Shown here: positions 8,836-17,577 of the stretch, piece by piece
How the letters are laid out: every line of letters begins with the position of its first letter
How positions within the stretch are numbered: the first letter of the stretch is position 1
Source of the DNA: Pseudorhodoplanes sinuspersici
GTDB taxonomy: Bacteria; Pseudomonadota; Alphaproteobacteria; Rhizobiales; Xanthobacteraceae
NCBI RefSeq assembly: GCF_002119765.1
Contig: NZ_CP021112.1
Location: 5,574,501 to 5,638,500, forward strand
Length of the DNA stretch: 64,000 nucleotides
Direction: 5' to 3'
Translations under genes and position numbers: made by a program
Notes under the pieces: model-generated
The model's database searches: none
The model's input: the letters and a program-made list of their open reading frames with translations, nothing else
Told to the model about the DNA's origin: nothing

Positions 8836-9101
8836 GAAGGTTCCTCGCCCTGTCATTTGATACCAGGGCCATCAGAATTCAATGACATAGCCGATGGCGC
8901 CAAAGCAGCTACGGCAGCCGAACAAACAACCGGAAGGAAAAGAAACCGTTTATCGACCACCTCAATCGGGTGGTCCGGCGCGATGGTTTGCCCGGTATGC
9001 GCTTATGGCAGCCCCACCGGCCGGTCGCAGTGCCGACCGCTACCATCGCCGGGTGCCACAGGATGAGCGCCACAGTGCTGGCGCCCGCATCGGAATGGCC
9101 G

Positions 9102-9353
9102 TCAGAGGTTGGAATAGCCGCCGCGATTTTTGGCCATGGCCTGTGCGGCAATCACCGTATCGGCGCCAGCCTTGCCGGGAGCATCCCGCTGCGCCACGGC
9201 GGCTTCAAGCCTGCTCAGCATGGCGTGTTCTTCGGTGATGCGCTTGTGAATATATTGCCGCTCATGATCCGTCAGCTCGGTGGCCAGCAGGCGGCAATAA
9301 CGGTCGATATTGGCTTTATGGGCACGAATGCGATCGGACAGTTGCGTCGTCAT
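9102..9353 (-). CDS. Hypothetical protein, 83 aa, helical
   Basis: A small, charged, probably all-helical protein: an N-terminal half with heptad-like spacing (RIRAHKANIDRYCRLL), then DHERQYIHKRITEEHAMLSRL and an Ala/Gly-rich tail. No signal peptide, membrane segment or cysteine motif. Short proteins of this kind are common in Bradyrhizobium-type genomes, but I cannot name a family. It lies upstream of and co-directional with hsp20-lon. Confidence 0.5.
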   Translation of the reverse strand: MTTQLSDRIRAHKANIDRYCRLLATELTDHERQYIHKRITEEHAMLSRLEAAVAQRDAPGKAGADTVIAAQAMAKNRGGYSNL

Positions 9354-9483
9354 CGTATCACCTGGTCGAATCGTATCACATGGCCGAATTCGTTGAAGAA
9401 CCTCATGGATTTCGCCGACGGATTATCCCGGCGTCAAAAAGTTAATCCGTCCGAATTTTTCGTCAAGAGTTCGGTCCTCCCTC

Positions 9484-9511
9484 TTGACGGCGTAGGGCCT
9501 TCACCTAAATC
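9484..9511 (+). promoter_or_regulatory. Candidate sigma-70 promoter
   Basis: TTGACG (9484-9489) and TAAATC (9506-9511) are separated by 16 bases and lie about 75 bases upstream of the ATG at 9585. The -35 is one base off consensus; the -10 is weaker. The rest of the 231-base gap (9354-9584) shows nothing else clear. Confidence 0.3.
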
Positions 9512-9584
9512 GCTCGGTCGGAGGAATACTGGTGCGGCCGGTCCGCACACTTGCGTCCATGTTTTCAATTCTGGAGATGTGGCA

Positions 9585-9917
9585 ATGACCGACAATTTCG
9601 ATCTCGATCAGTTTCTTCATCCCGCTCATGCCTTCAGCCACCCTTCCGAGGTGGTTGACGACCCCGACCTCACCCTGAACGAAAAGCGCGCGATCCTGGC
9701 CTCATGGGCGTCGGACGCCTGCGCCGTGGAGGCCGCACCGGACCTGCGGCTCGGTCCCCGCTCCCCTGTCCGTTTCGACGCCATCATGGATGCGCTGCGG
9801 CAACTGGACCACCAGGCGAGAAGGTCGCAACAAAATTACCGACGGCTTGTGCGAAAGAAACGCCTCGGCGGACTTCTCCGGTCCGGCGGCAACGATCAGG
9901 GACAGCCCTTGCAATAG
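9585..9917 (+). CDS. Hypothetical protein, 110 aa
   Basis: A 110-residue protein starting MTDNFDLDQFLHPAHAF, with a GGAG Shine-Dalgarno 10 bases upstream. The segment HPSEVVDDPDLTLNEKRAILASWASDACAVE resembles the short helical motif found in many small uncharacterised rhizobial proteins. The C-terminus is very basic (RSQQNYRRLVRKKRLGG). The open frame extends upstream to 8970, but that part has no start signal and reads like non-coding sequence. Function unknown. Confidence 0.6.
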   Translation: MTDNFDLDQFLHPAHAFSHPSEVVDDPDLTLNEKRAILASWASDACAVEAAPDLRLGPRSPVRFDAIMDALRQLDHQARRSQQNYRRLVRKKRLGGLLRSGGNDQGQPLQ

Positions 9918-9926
9918 GTGACTGTC

Positions 9927-10121
9927 ATGAGCCGCACCCTGATCAGCAGACTCGTCATGGAGCGAGACCACAATGTCATTCGCGTCGATTTCCGGCGCGA
10001 CTCAGACCATCCCAATCCCAGATTCCCGGGCGGAGCGGCAGCGCGCCAGCCGAAACCGCCGCGCGATGCCGCCTGTTCATCAACCCAATACGGACAATCG
10101 TGGAGCGGCACGCCGCCTTAG
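9927..10121 (+). CDS. Possible small ORF, 64 aa
   Basis: An open frame beginning MSRTLISRLVMERDHNVIRV that starts 10 bases after the preceding hypothetical gene. The C-terminal half is low complexity (Pro/Ala/Ser-rich) and no Shine-Dalgarno is clear. It may be real and co-transcribed with its neighbour, or chance; no family recognised. Confidence 0.3.
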   Translation: MSRTLISRLVMERDHNVIRVDFRRDSDHPNPRFPGGAAARQPKPPRDAACSSTQYGQSWSGTPP

Positions 10122-10143
10122 CCGGCGCGCAGAATAATCCTCG

Positions 10144-11190
10144 TCAGCCGAACACGTCCTGCAGCACGCCGTCCTTCACGACAATGGTGTTGTCGAGCGC
10201 GATCGTGGTTTTCATGACCGGCAGATCGAAATGCCCGGCGGTATAGCGGCCGGCAAATTCATTGGCCCCCGTCGAAAACAGGAAGTTGCCGGCGACCGCA
10301 CGAATCTCGGTGCCGTTGGTGTCGCGCTGTCCGTACATCGACAGCGCCTCGTAGCGCGCACCCGGATTCATGCCGAAGCCGACATGCGACACCGCGTAGG
10401 CTTCGCGATCCCCCCAGGCCGCCAGATATTTGCGGAACATCTCGGCGTCAGCGCCCTCGCCGATGATGTCGGTGATGTAATCATCCTTGAAATCGAGCCG
10501 GATCGGCTCGGCCATGTAGCGCTTGAAGGTCAGGTTCACATCGCCGCGGTCGAGAACCAGCGTGCCGTTGACCGACTTGTTCTTCGGGAAGCTGACAACG
10601 ATGCCGCCCGGCCAATGCGCCAGCGTGCCCGGCTTTTCGGTCCAGCCCCAGATGCCGACCGTCTGCGCGTCGGTCATGTCGACATCGAGATCCGTACCGG
10701 ATGCCGATGTCACCTTCATGCGCTTCGTGCCGCGCAGCATGCGCGCCGCATTACGCACCTGGTTCTCCAGCGCAGGATCGGGCCGCATGCGCTCCAGCGC
10801 TTCCGGATGCTCGTTAGAGATCACCATGATGCGCGCGCCGGCTTTCAGAATCTCCGGTGTCTCCGGCGCATGCATCAGACCTTCGAGCGTGCAATCGACC
10901 ACGAACCCGGCCTGCGCCAAAGCGGACACCACCGGCGCAAGCTTGCCGATCGCCACACTGGCCCCAGTCGAACGGATCGGCACGGGAAATTCGTTGCGCG
11001 GGGTCGGCACGACGACATGAAACGGCCGCGCACCGAGGCGCAGCAGGGCCAGTTCTGCCAGATGCACATTGAGCTGCCGTGACTGCGTCTCGGACAGAAT
11101 GGCGGCGGTGTCGCCCTTCTTCACCGCGCATTTCTCGAACAATTCGCAGAAAGCGTCGATCCACTTTGCTTCGATGCGATCAGCCAGCAT
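10144..11190 (-). CDS. NicX-like (2,5-dihydroxypyridine 5,6-dioxygenase / M29 aminopeptidase-related) enzyme
   Basis: A 348-residue protein of the family shared by thermophilic M29 aminopeptidases and the iron-dependent ring-cleaving dioxygenase NicX. Stretches matching NicX as I recall it: GWTEKPGTLAHWPGG, GTLVLDRGDVNLTFKRY, SHVGFGMNPGARY and GNFLFSTGANE. The three iron ligands known in NicX (His265, His318, Asp320) correspond to His269 and to His320 and Asp322 in GHFDLP. It is the last gene of an importer operon: its ATG overlaps the upstream permease stop as TGATG. This implies that the imported compound, perhaps an N-heteroaromatic, is its substrate; that is inference. The ORF extends upstream to 12015 in frame, but that part is antisense-like shadow of the permeases. 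Confidence 0.75.
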   Translation of the reverse strand: MLADRIEAKWIDAFCELFEKCAVKKGDTAAILSETQSRQLNVHLAELALLRLGARPFHVVVPTPRNEFPVPIRSTGASVAIGKLAPVVSALAQAGFVVDCTLEGLMHAPETPEILKAGARIMVISNEHPEALERMRPDPALENQVRNAARMLRGTKRMKVTSASGTDLDVDMTDAQTVGIWGWTEKPGTLAHWPGGIVVSFPKNKSVNGTLVLDRGDVNLTFKRYMAEPIRLDFKDDYITDIIGEGADAEMFRKYLAAWGDREAYAVSHVGFGMNPGARYEALSMYGQRDTNGTEIRAVAGNFLFSTGANEFAGRYTAGHFDLPVMKTTIALDNTIVVKDGVLQDVFG

Positions 11191-11960
11191 CAGCTTTCCT
11201 CCGGGAACCCGACCAACAGACGCGCGCGCAACGCATTGAATGCCGCGTTCAGCAGCAGTCCCAGAACGGAAATCGCGATGATGGGCACGAACATGTCCAC
11301 CGTCTGGAAGTTGCGCGCGGCCCGGACAAGAAGATGCCCAAGCCCGTCGGTCGACGATATCATCTCCGACAGAAAAACCACGATGCAGGAAATGATAAGG
11401 CCGATCCTGCAGCCGGTGAGGATCGATGGCAAGGCCGCCGTCAATACCACGGTGAACAAGGCCTTGGTGCGGCTCACGCCCATGGCTCTCGCCGACCAGA
11501 CCAGTTTCGTATCGACCGCGAGCGCGCCCTGATAAGTCGCCAGCAGGATCGGGAACATCGCATCGGCAAAGACGAGAGCGATCTTCGAGGCGTGATCGAA
11601 GCCGAGCGTCAGCATGAAGGCGGGATAGAGCGCGATCTTCGGCACCGGTGCGAGAACGCGGATCACCGGACGCAGCAGCGAACCGACCAGCGGGCTCCCG
11701 ACGCCGGCAATGCCAAGGCCGATGCCGACGATCACCGCAAGGCCGAAGCCGCAGAACAACCGATAAAGCGTGACCGCAGCATGACCCAGGAAATTTGAAT
11801 CGCCGAGCAACTGAACGAAGCGCGTGAAGACCGCGCCCGGCGACGGCAGCAGCGTCGGCGGCGCGATCTTGGTGACCGTGAGATATTCCCACAGCCCCAG
11901 CAGCATCAGGATCGGGATCGCACCGATCGCGATTTCGGCAACGCGGCGATTCATGGTCAT
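11190..11960 (-). CDS. ABC transporter permease (SsuC/TauC-like)
   Basis: A 256-residue integral membrane permease of the binding-protein-dependent type. It has six or so hydrophobic segments and the EAA-type cytoplasmic loop around SARAMGVSRTKALFTVVLTAALPSILTG (about 160-187), which docks on the ATPase. It belongs to the nitrate/sulfonate/taurine/thiamine-precursor group. Its start overlaps the stop of the preceding permease (ATGA at 11957-11960) and its stop overlaps the next gene. With its paralogue it makes a heterodimeric channel. Confidence 0.9.
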   Translation of the reverse strand: MTMNRRVAEIAIGAIPILMLLGLWEYLTVTKIAPPTLLPSPGAVFTRFVQLLGDSNFLGHAAVTLYRLFCGFGLAVIVGIGLGIAGVGSPLVGSLLRPVIRVLAPVPKIALYPAFMLTLGFDHASKIALVFADAMFPILLATYQGALAVDTKLVWSARAMGVSRTKALFTVVLTAALPSILTGCRIGLIISCIVVFLSEMISSTDGLGHLLVRAARNFQTVDMFVPIIAISVLGLLLNAAFNALRARLLVGFPEES

Positions 11961-12739
11961 GCCGAGCCCACCGCGATCTGATGAACAGGATCGGCCCAGC
12001 CGACGACGATGCCACGCAGCTTCTCGAAGATCAGGTCGAGAACGAAGCCCAGCACGCCGACGATGATGATGGTCGCATAGACCGCTTCATATTGCGCAAG
12101 ATCGAGCGAGTTGAACAACAGATTGCCGATGCCGGCCTGCCGCACGATCATTTCGCTGGTCACCATGGTGATCAGCGCCAGTACGAGCCCGGTGCGGCAA
12201 CCGACCATGATTTCGGGCATCGCCGCAGGAAGCGCGATGCGAAGCAACCGTTGCAATGGAGTCATACCCATCGCTGCGCCGGACCAGAGCAGCTTCTCGC
12301 CGACGGCTTTCGAACCCTGATAGGTGTGGTAGATCACCGGCAGTGACACGCCGAGAAAGATCACCAGCGTCTTCGACGCTTCACCGATGCCAAGCCACAG
12401 CATGATGATCGGCATCAGCGCCGCCTTCGGCACTGGATAGATGATCATGAAGAACGGGTTGAAGAAGGCGGCGACCTTGCGGCTGCGCCCCATCAACAAC
12501 CCGACCGGAATGGCAAAGGCGAGCGCGAAAGCAAAGCCCATCGCCATGCGGCGCACCGACGACAGGATGTCATAGAGCGACCGCGGGTCCTTCAGGATCG
12601 CCGGCAGGCTTTTGAGCGTATCCCAGGCCGTCGGCAAGGAATCGAGACCAAGCCACCGCGCGAAGAACTCCCACGCCAGCAGCAAGCAGAAACAGGCGAT
12701 CAGCGGCGGCACCCCGGGTATGGCGGTGAGGCTCTTCAT
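11957..12739 (-). CDS. ABC transporter permease (SsuC/TauC-like)
   Basis: A 260-residue inner-membrane permease with the EAA loop SGAAMGMTPLQRLLRIALPAAMPEIM (about 167-192). It is a distant paralogue of the following permease. The ATG at 12739 overlaps the ATPase stop as TGATG, which makes it preferable to the TTG one codon earlier. Part of an ATPase-permease-permease-NicX-like operon without an adjacent binding protein. Confidence 0.9.
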   Translation of the reverse strand: MKSLTAIPGVPPLIACFCLLLAWEFFARWLGLDSLPTAWDTLKSLPAILKDPRSLYDILSSVRRMAMGFAFALAFAIPVGLLMGRSRKVAAFFNPFFMIIYPVPKAALMPIIMLWLGIGEASKTLVIFLGVSLPVIYHTYQGSKAVGEKLLWSGAAMGMTPLQRLLRIALPAAMPEIMVGCRTGLVLALITMVTSEMIVRQAGIGNLLFNSLDLAQYEAVYATIIIVGVLGFVLDLIFEKLRGIVVGWADPVHQIAVGSA

Positions 12740-13512
12740 CAATGCGCCGCCTCGTCGACCGGGTTTTCCATCATCTTCTCGATATCGACGACGTAATCCT
12801 GATACTTGCGGTTGACCAGAAGTTCGGCGCGGTTGCGCGGCCGCGGCAGATCGATCGAGATGATCTCCTTGATACGGCCCGGCGAGCGCGTCATCACGAT
12901 CACCCGATCGGAGAGAAACACCGCTTCTTCCACGCTATGGGTGACGAACAACACCGTCTTGCGGTCTTGCTCCCAGATATCGAGCAGATCGTTCTGCAAC
13001 CGCACGCGGGTATGCGCATCGAGCGCACCGAACGGCTCGTCCATCAGCAGGATTTTCGGCCGGTAGGCCAGCGTGCGGCAGATGGCAACGCGCTGCTTCA
13101 TGCCGCCGGACAACTCCTTCGGATAGAAGTCGGCGTAGCGGGTCAGGTTGACCATCGCCAGCAATTCGCGCGCCCGCTTTTCGGCGGCCTTGCGGTTCTC
13201 GCCCTGCTCCAAGAGGCCGTACATCACGTTGCCCAGCACCGTTTTCCAGGGAAACAGCGCGAATTCCTGGAATACCGGTCCGCGATCCGGGCCCGGGCCC
13301 GTCACCGGCTTGTTGTCGACCAGGATCACCCCGGTCGATGGCGGCACGAAGCCACCGACGATGTACAGAAGGGTCGATTTACCGCAGCCCGAAGGACCCA
13401 GAATCGAGACGAATTCGCCGTCCCCCACCTTCAGATCGATATCGGTAATGGCAAGATACGGACGGTTTCGCTGCGTATCGAAAGTTTTGGACAGGCCTTC
13501 AATTGAAATCAT
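12739..13512 (-). CDS. ABC transporter ATP-binding protein (nitrate/sulfonate/taurine type)
   Basis: A 257-residue ABC ATPase. It has Walker A GPSGCGKSTLL (about 40-50), the signature LSGGMKQRVAICRTLAYRP and Walker B ILLMDEPFGALDAHTR, followed by the H-loop VTHSVEEAVFLSDRV. It energises the two downstream permeases. It is the first gene of the operon; the 230-base region upstream, shared with the divergent Bug-type binding protein, should hold both promoters, but I see no clear consensus. Confidence 0.92.
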   Translation of the reverse strand: MISIEGLSKTFDTQRNRPYLAITDIDLKVGDGEFVSILGPSGCGKSTLLYIVGGFVPPSTGVILVDNKPVTGPGPDRGPVFQEFALFPWKTVLGNVMYGLLEQGENRKAAEKRARELLAMVNLTRYADFYPKELSGGMKQRVAICRTLAYRPKILLMDEPFGALDAHTRVRLQNDLLDIWEQDRKTVLFVTHSVEEAVFLSDRVIVMTRSPGRIKEIISIDLPRPRNRAELLVNRKYQDYVVDIEKMMENPVDEAAH

Positions 13513-13742
13513 AAAGCAGCCGCAAACCGGTCATCGTCGATGCCGTCCCCCTTTAAGCGCGCGCACGATAGCGGGGCATCACAGGTGCGGCAAGCGCCTG
13601 GAGTGGGCAATCCCTGCGTGGGCAATGTGCAGTTTCCTCTAGCCATCGAGCCCAGCGGAAAGCCTTGAATGCCGCAGAATGAAGACGGAAACTGCAAGAA
13701 AACATCGAGGAAACGTCGAGAAATGCATCGAGGGAGGACAAT

Positions 13743-14714
13743 ATGGAGACATTCCGGAGATCGGCCCGTTTCAGCTTTGCCCTGATTGCTACACTTGCCT
13801 TTGCGACAGGCGCCACGGCGCAAACTTACCCCGACCGCACCATCACCCTCGTCAATCCGTTCCCGGCGGGTGCTTCGACCGATCAGATCTCGCGGCTGAT
13901 CCAGACCAAATTGCAGACAGCGCTCGGCCAGACGGTCGTGATCGAAAACAAGGCCGGCGCCGGCGGCAATATCGGCACGTCCTTCGTCGCGCGAGCGGCG
14001 CCGGACGGCTACACGCTGTTGACCGCGCCGAATGCCAATTTCACCATCACTCCGCATTTCCAGCCGCCGCCCTACGATCCGCTGAAGGACTTCACGCCGA
14101 TCACCACCGTCGCCGGCGCACCATTGGCGCTGGTGGTGCACAAGTCGCTCGGTGTGAATACGGTTGCCGAACTGATTGAATACGCAAAGAAGCATCCGGG
14201 GCAACTGTCGTTCGGCTCGTCCGGTGTCGGCTCGCCGCATCATGTCGCCGGCGAGCTCATTAACGCCAAGGCCGGCATCGCCATGACGCATGTCCCCTAC
14301 AAGGGTGGCTCGGCGGCACAGGCCGATCTCACCGGCGGGCATATCAAGGTGGCGGTGCTGACCTTCTCGACTGTTGCCGCGCTCGACGACAATGCGCCGA
14401 TCAAGATCCTCGCCGTGACCGGAAAGGATCGCCTCAAGCGAAAGCCGGACATCCCGTCGATGGCCGAGACCATTCCCGGCTTCGATGTGTTCGGTTGGAT
14501 CGCCATCCTTGCGCCGGCCGGGACGCCGAAGCCGATCGTCGACAGGATCAACGCCGAGGTGAAGAAGATCCTGAGCGATGCGGAAATCGCCAAGCGTCTC
14601 GACGATCTCACCTTCCAGGTGATCGCCGACAGTCCGGACGGTCTCGCTGAGCGCATCCGCTCCGAATATGCGATGTGGGGCGATGTGGTGAAGGCAAGCG
14701 GCAAGACGGATTAG
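13743..14714 (+). CDS. Bug/TctC-type periplasmic solute-binding protein
   Basis: A 323-residue tripartite-tricarboxylate-type binding protein. A signal peptide (cleavage near ATAQT at about 26-28) is followed by the family hallmarks YPDRTITLVNPFPAGASTDQ and IENKAGAGGNIGTSFVARA, and later GGSAAQADLTGGHIKV. A strong Shine-Dalgarno (GGGAGG) precedes the ATG. Bug proteins normally serve TctA/TctB permeases, but none is in this window; instead it is divergent from an ABC operon that lacks a binding protein. It could feed an unlinked TctAB or act as a sensor. Confidence 0.9.
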   Translation: METFRRSARFSFALIATLAFATGATAQTYPDRTITLVNPFPAGASTDQISRLIQTKLQTALGQTVVIENKAGAGGNIGTSFVARAAPDGYTLLTAPNANFTITPHFQPPPYDPLKDFTPITTVAGAPLALVVHKSLGVNTVAELIEYAKKHPGQLSFGSSGVGSPHHVAGELINAKAGIAMTHVPYKGGSAAQADLTGGHIKVAVLTFSTVAALDDNAPIKILAVTGKDRLKRKPDIPSMAETIPGFDVFGWIAILAPAGTPKPIVDRINAEVKKILSDAEIAKRLDDLTFQVIADSPDGLAERIRSEYAMWGDVVKASGKTD

Positions 14715-14788
14715 CGAAGACAAACTGATGCGATACAATCCGGGCGCGCCAGGAGCGTGTCCGGATTTCGTTGGCTTTGTCGCCTGCG

Positions 14789-15547
14789 CTATTCGTAGAT
14801 CATCTTCTTCGTCATGCCGCCGTCGATGACGAAATTCTGTCCGGTGATGAAGCTGTCCGGCCTAGACAAAAACAGACAGGCTTCGGCGATATCGCCCGGT
14901 ACGCCAACACGCATGACAGGATGCTGCTTCCGGTCACGCTGCGAATGTTTCGGCGTCCTGGCGCGGCCTGAATATTGCCAATCCGATGTCTCGATCCAGC
15001 CGGGGCTAACGCAATTCACTCGGATATTCATCGGCCCAAGGCTCATCGCTGTTGCATGCGTCAGCGCAACAATGGCGCCCTTCGAGGCGCTATAGGCTTC
15101 GGTGTTAGGCTCGGACATCAGCGCGCGTGTCGACGCGATGTTGACGATGCTGCCGCCGCGCTTTGCATTGACCAGCGCTCTGGCGACCGCCTGGGTACAC
15201 AGCAACGTGCCGCGCACATTGACCGCCAGCACGCGATCGAAATCCTCCGCCGACAAATCGAGAAACGGGCCGTTGGCAAGGATCGCGGCGTTGTTCACCA
15301 GCACGTCCGGAATACCGATCTCCTCGACGGTGCGACCGATCCACCGTTCGATATCCACCTTTTGTGAAATGTCGCACGCCTCAAAGATGGATGTCGGCTG
15401 ACGCATCTTGAGATGCGCGAGCGCTTCCTCACCGCCATCGGCAACCGGATCGGCGATCGACACCGCATATCCGGCATCGGCAAAGGCATACGCAATCGCC
15501 CGGCCGATGCCCTGCCCGCCTCCGGTGATGGCCACAACCTTCGGCAT
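14789..15547 (-). CDS. Short-chain dehydrogenase/reductase
   Basis: A 252-residue classical SDR. It has the cofactor motif TGGGQGIGRA (about 8-17), NNAA, the active-site Ser in IVNIASTRAL and the YSASK catalytic Tyr/Lys pair, then IRVNCVSPGWIETSDW. An Asp after beta-2 (SIADP) suggests NAD preference. The start at 15547 is chosen because ATG overlaps the stop of the upstream DoxX-like gene (ATGA); a start six codons upstream is possible. Substrate not deducible. Confidence 0.85.
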   Translation of the reverse strand: MPKVVAITGGGQGIGRAIAYAFADAGYAVSIADPVADGGEEALAHLKMRQPTSIFEACDISQKVDIERWIGRTVEEIGIPDVLVNNAAILANGPFLDLSAEDFDRVLAVNVRGTLLCTQAVARALVNAKRGGSIVNIASTRALMSEPNTEAYSASKGAIVALTHATAMSLGPMNIRVNCVSPGWIETSDWQYSGRARTPKHSQRDRKQHPVMRVGVPGDIAEACLFLSRPDSFITGQNFVIDGGMTKKMIYE

Positions 15548-15888
15548 CAGCCCCAGATTCTCCACATCGCCAGCAACACCAATGCCGACAATACGGTAAT
15601 CGGTCCCATATGCGAGAATTCGCGGAAGCGGATCAGGGTGGCGTAGACACCGAGACAGACCACGACCGCCAGCGCAAAACCCAGCCAGCGGGTCTGCTCG
15701 AACACCAGCAGCAGGCCGGTGGCGATCTGAAAGGCGCCGTTAAACAGAAAGAACCAGCCCGGAAATTGCCAGCGCGCGAAGTCATCCCGAAACGGCTTCG
15801 GGTTGAACAGATTGGCGATGCCGTTCACCACAAACAGCAGCGCCAGCAGCCATGTGAGCCAAACGCCCCAGCTTGCAGCAGACATCAT
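15547..15888 (-). CDS. Small DoxX-like integral membrane protein
   Basis: A 113-residue protein with about four hydrophobic helices (WLTWLLALLFVVNGIANLF; WFFLFNGAFQIATGLLLVF; LGFALAVVVCLGVYATLI; ITVLSALVLLAMWRIW). This arrangement and size match the DoxX/DoxD-like family of quinone-linked or uncharacterised membrane proteins. It is translationally coupled to the downstream SDR, so the two probably work in one process. Confidence 0.65.
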   Translation of the reverse strand: MMSAASWGVWLTWLLALLFVVNGIANLFNPKPFRDDFARWQFPGWFFLFNGAFQIATGLLLVFEQTRWLGFALAVVVCLGVYATLIRFREFSHMGPITVLSALVLLAMWRIWG

Positions 15889-15910
15889 TTACGCCCCCAG
15901 CATTCGATGC

Positions 15911-16034
15911 GTCACGCCCGCGCTTGTTGCGGGCATCCACGTCTAAAGAACAAACGACGGCCAAGACGTGGAGGGCCAGGACATAGGCGAGCGAAGCGAC
16001 GCCGTTCTTCGAACGGCTATGCCCGGCCATGACC
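15911..16034. repeat. Intergenic palindromic repeat (ATGCCCGGCCATGAC family)
   Basis: Contains GCCCGC...GCGGGC, CCACGTCT...AGACGTGG and GCCGTTCTTCGAACGGC hairpins and ends in TATGCCCGGCCATGAC. The same terminal sequence ends the repeat at 56903-56963. It occupies part of the 569-base stretch 15889-16457; the remainder is the acyl-CoA dehydrogenase remnant and the regulator's upstream region. Confidence 0.65.
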
Positions 16035-16060
16035 ATATAGAATCGCCCACAGTTATAAAA

Positions 16061-16326
16061 TCAATACGACCGCGGCATGCCCAGCACATTCTGGCCGATA
16101 TAGGCCAGAATGAGATTGGTGGAAATCGGCGCGATCAGCGAGATGCGGGCTTCGCGCCATTTGCGTTCGACATCGAACTCGCGCGCCGCGGCGAAACCGC
16201 CATGCGTCTGCACGCCGCCTCGCTGGCCAGGAGCTTGGCCATATTGGCTTCCTCACCACACGGTTTGCCGGCTTCGAACAGGGCAGCAGCCGCGCGGATC
16301 ATCAGATCGGCCGCCTTCCATTCGGC
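16061..16326 (-). pseudogene. Truncated, frameshifted 3' remnant of an acyl-CoA dehydrogenase gene
   Basis: This stretch aligns, same orientation, with the 3' end of the intact gene at 19635-19922, starting at the stop codon (TCAATACGACCGCGGCAT on the plus strand). The remnant lacks 22 bases relative to the intact copy (after GTCTGCA at about 16211), which shifts the frame. It then stops matching abruptly after GCCTTCCATTCGGC. By hand alignment the part before the deletion is about 89% identical and the part after it about 98% identical. It is therefore a recombined fragment, not a functional gene. Confidence 0.85.
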
Positions 16327-16457
16327 GCTGGATTGCGGTCGCAGCGCCTTTAGAGCCACTCACTTGCAAGCGATCATTTTCCACGGTGTGTTGCAGTGTA
16401 TCCGGCGTGGGCGAACGTCATCTTGCTCGCTCTGATTAAAGAGCCTATAGTTGCGAC

Positions 16458-17456
16458 TTGGCCGTCCAGCAATTGTTGGCATGCGTCGTGGAATGGTCGT
16501 CAAAACCATCTCGGGCCGATCAAGGCTTTGGTACCTGGGCTGATGATCTGGCCGCCGCTTTCGTTCGGCTCGAGCCCCGCAAGATAGCCGATCAGCCCTT
16601 TCAGGGAACGATAGCCAGGGCCGATGCTGCCCCTGTAACGGTGTCCCGCGTCACCGCCAGCAAACACACCGTTCTGCGACTTCCCTCGCATATCGCGCGA
16701 AGCAGCGACGATCTGAGTTTCATAAACCTGCAATTGAGAGGAATAGGCCGGTACGAACAGCGCGGCCACGAGCAGGTCTGCGGACCTGGCGATCTCGCGG
16801 TGGTAGATACCACGGAGCCGTTCGAAATCGCCAATTGTCGAGACTTCGAACTGTTCTGCTTTGCGATTCCCCGAAAGCTTTTGCCACGTGGCTTCTGCGA
16901 GCGGCCGCGGCTCACGCTGGCCACCACGGAAGTCGGCAGGGCGCTGTCGCGAGCGCTTGCCGGCCACGCCGAACTCTGTCTCGCCTCCCACGTGCCGGAT
17001 GTCTTGCTGTCGGCAAGCGGTGCGCACATCGTCGATCTGGTGTGCCATGCGCCTTGCGCGATCGAGGAAGAACCAGCCGGACGGTTGAATGCGCCCGTCT
17101 TGATGTCGATGATGCTGGACCACATCGAGCATCACAGCAACGAGTGCAATCTCTCCGCCGCCACATTGGCGCGAACGTTTCGTTGTTCGGAGCGCTACGT
17201 CCACAAGCTGTTTGCATCGACCGGCCGCTCCGTCGGCGAGCATGTCAACGACCGGCGCATCGCCGCGTGCATCCGTAATTTGCTGGTCGAGCCCAAACGG
17301 ACCATTGCCGACATAGCCTTTGCCGCGGGCTTCCGGGATATCTCGCATTTCAACCGCCTGTTCAAACGTATCAACGGCACATCGCCCCGTGAATTCCGCC
17401 GTGCGAGCATGCCGGACGCCGGCCTGAAGCGCCGCCGGAGCGGAACACTTGTTTGA
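16458..17456 (+). CDS. AraC family transcriptional regulator
   Basis: About 332 residues. The N-terminal half resembles the AraC-binding-like effector domain (GIGRYEQRGHEQVCGPGDLAVVD; FELFCFAIPR). The C-terminal double helix-turn-helix runs from about residue 225: LSAATLARTFRCSERYVHKLF, then TIADIAFAAGFRDISHFNRLFKR and GTSPREFRR. There is no ATG near the N-terminus; the frame opens with TTG at 16458 and has GTG at 16488, so the start is uncertain. It faces the nitroalkane-oxidase-like and SDR genes and probably activates them. Confidence 0.85.
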   Translation: MAVQQLLACVVEWSSKPSRADQGFGTWADDLAAAFVRLEPRKIADQPFQGTIARADAAPVTVSRVTASKHTVLRLPSHIARSSDDLSFINLQLRGIGRYEQRGHEQVCGPGDLAVVDTTEPFEIANCRDFELFCFAIPRKLLPRGFCERPRLTLATTEVGRALSRALAGHAELCLASHVPDVLLSASGAHIVDLVCHAPCAIEEEPAGRLNAPVLMSMMLDHIEHHSNECNLSAATLARTFRCSERYVHKLFASTGRSVGEHVNDRRIAACIRNLLVEPKRTIADIAFAAGFRDISHFNRLFKRINGTSPREFRRASMPDAGLKRRRSGTLV

Positions 17457-17577
17457 GCCGGCAATGCCCGGGTGCACCAGACGCCAATAGATCGGGCGCT
17501 GGCGTCCAAGACTTCCCCGCATCGATCCGATAGCCGTTTGTGCTCCGACGAAGCGCTATCAGGTGCGGAAAAGTCTT

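Noticed and set aside
8836-9101. Search for a ROSE-type RNA thermometer or sigma-32 promoter ahead of hsp20
   Set aside because: No convincing UYGCU-type pairing with the Shine-Dalgarno or heat-shock promoter consensus could be made out by eye.
11191-12015. N-terminal extension of the NicX-like frame
   Set aside because: The extension overlaps the two permease genes out of frame; the ATG at 11190 overlaps the permease stop and matches the NicX N-terminus and length.
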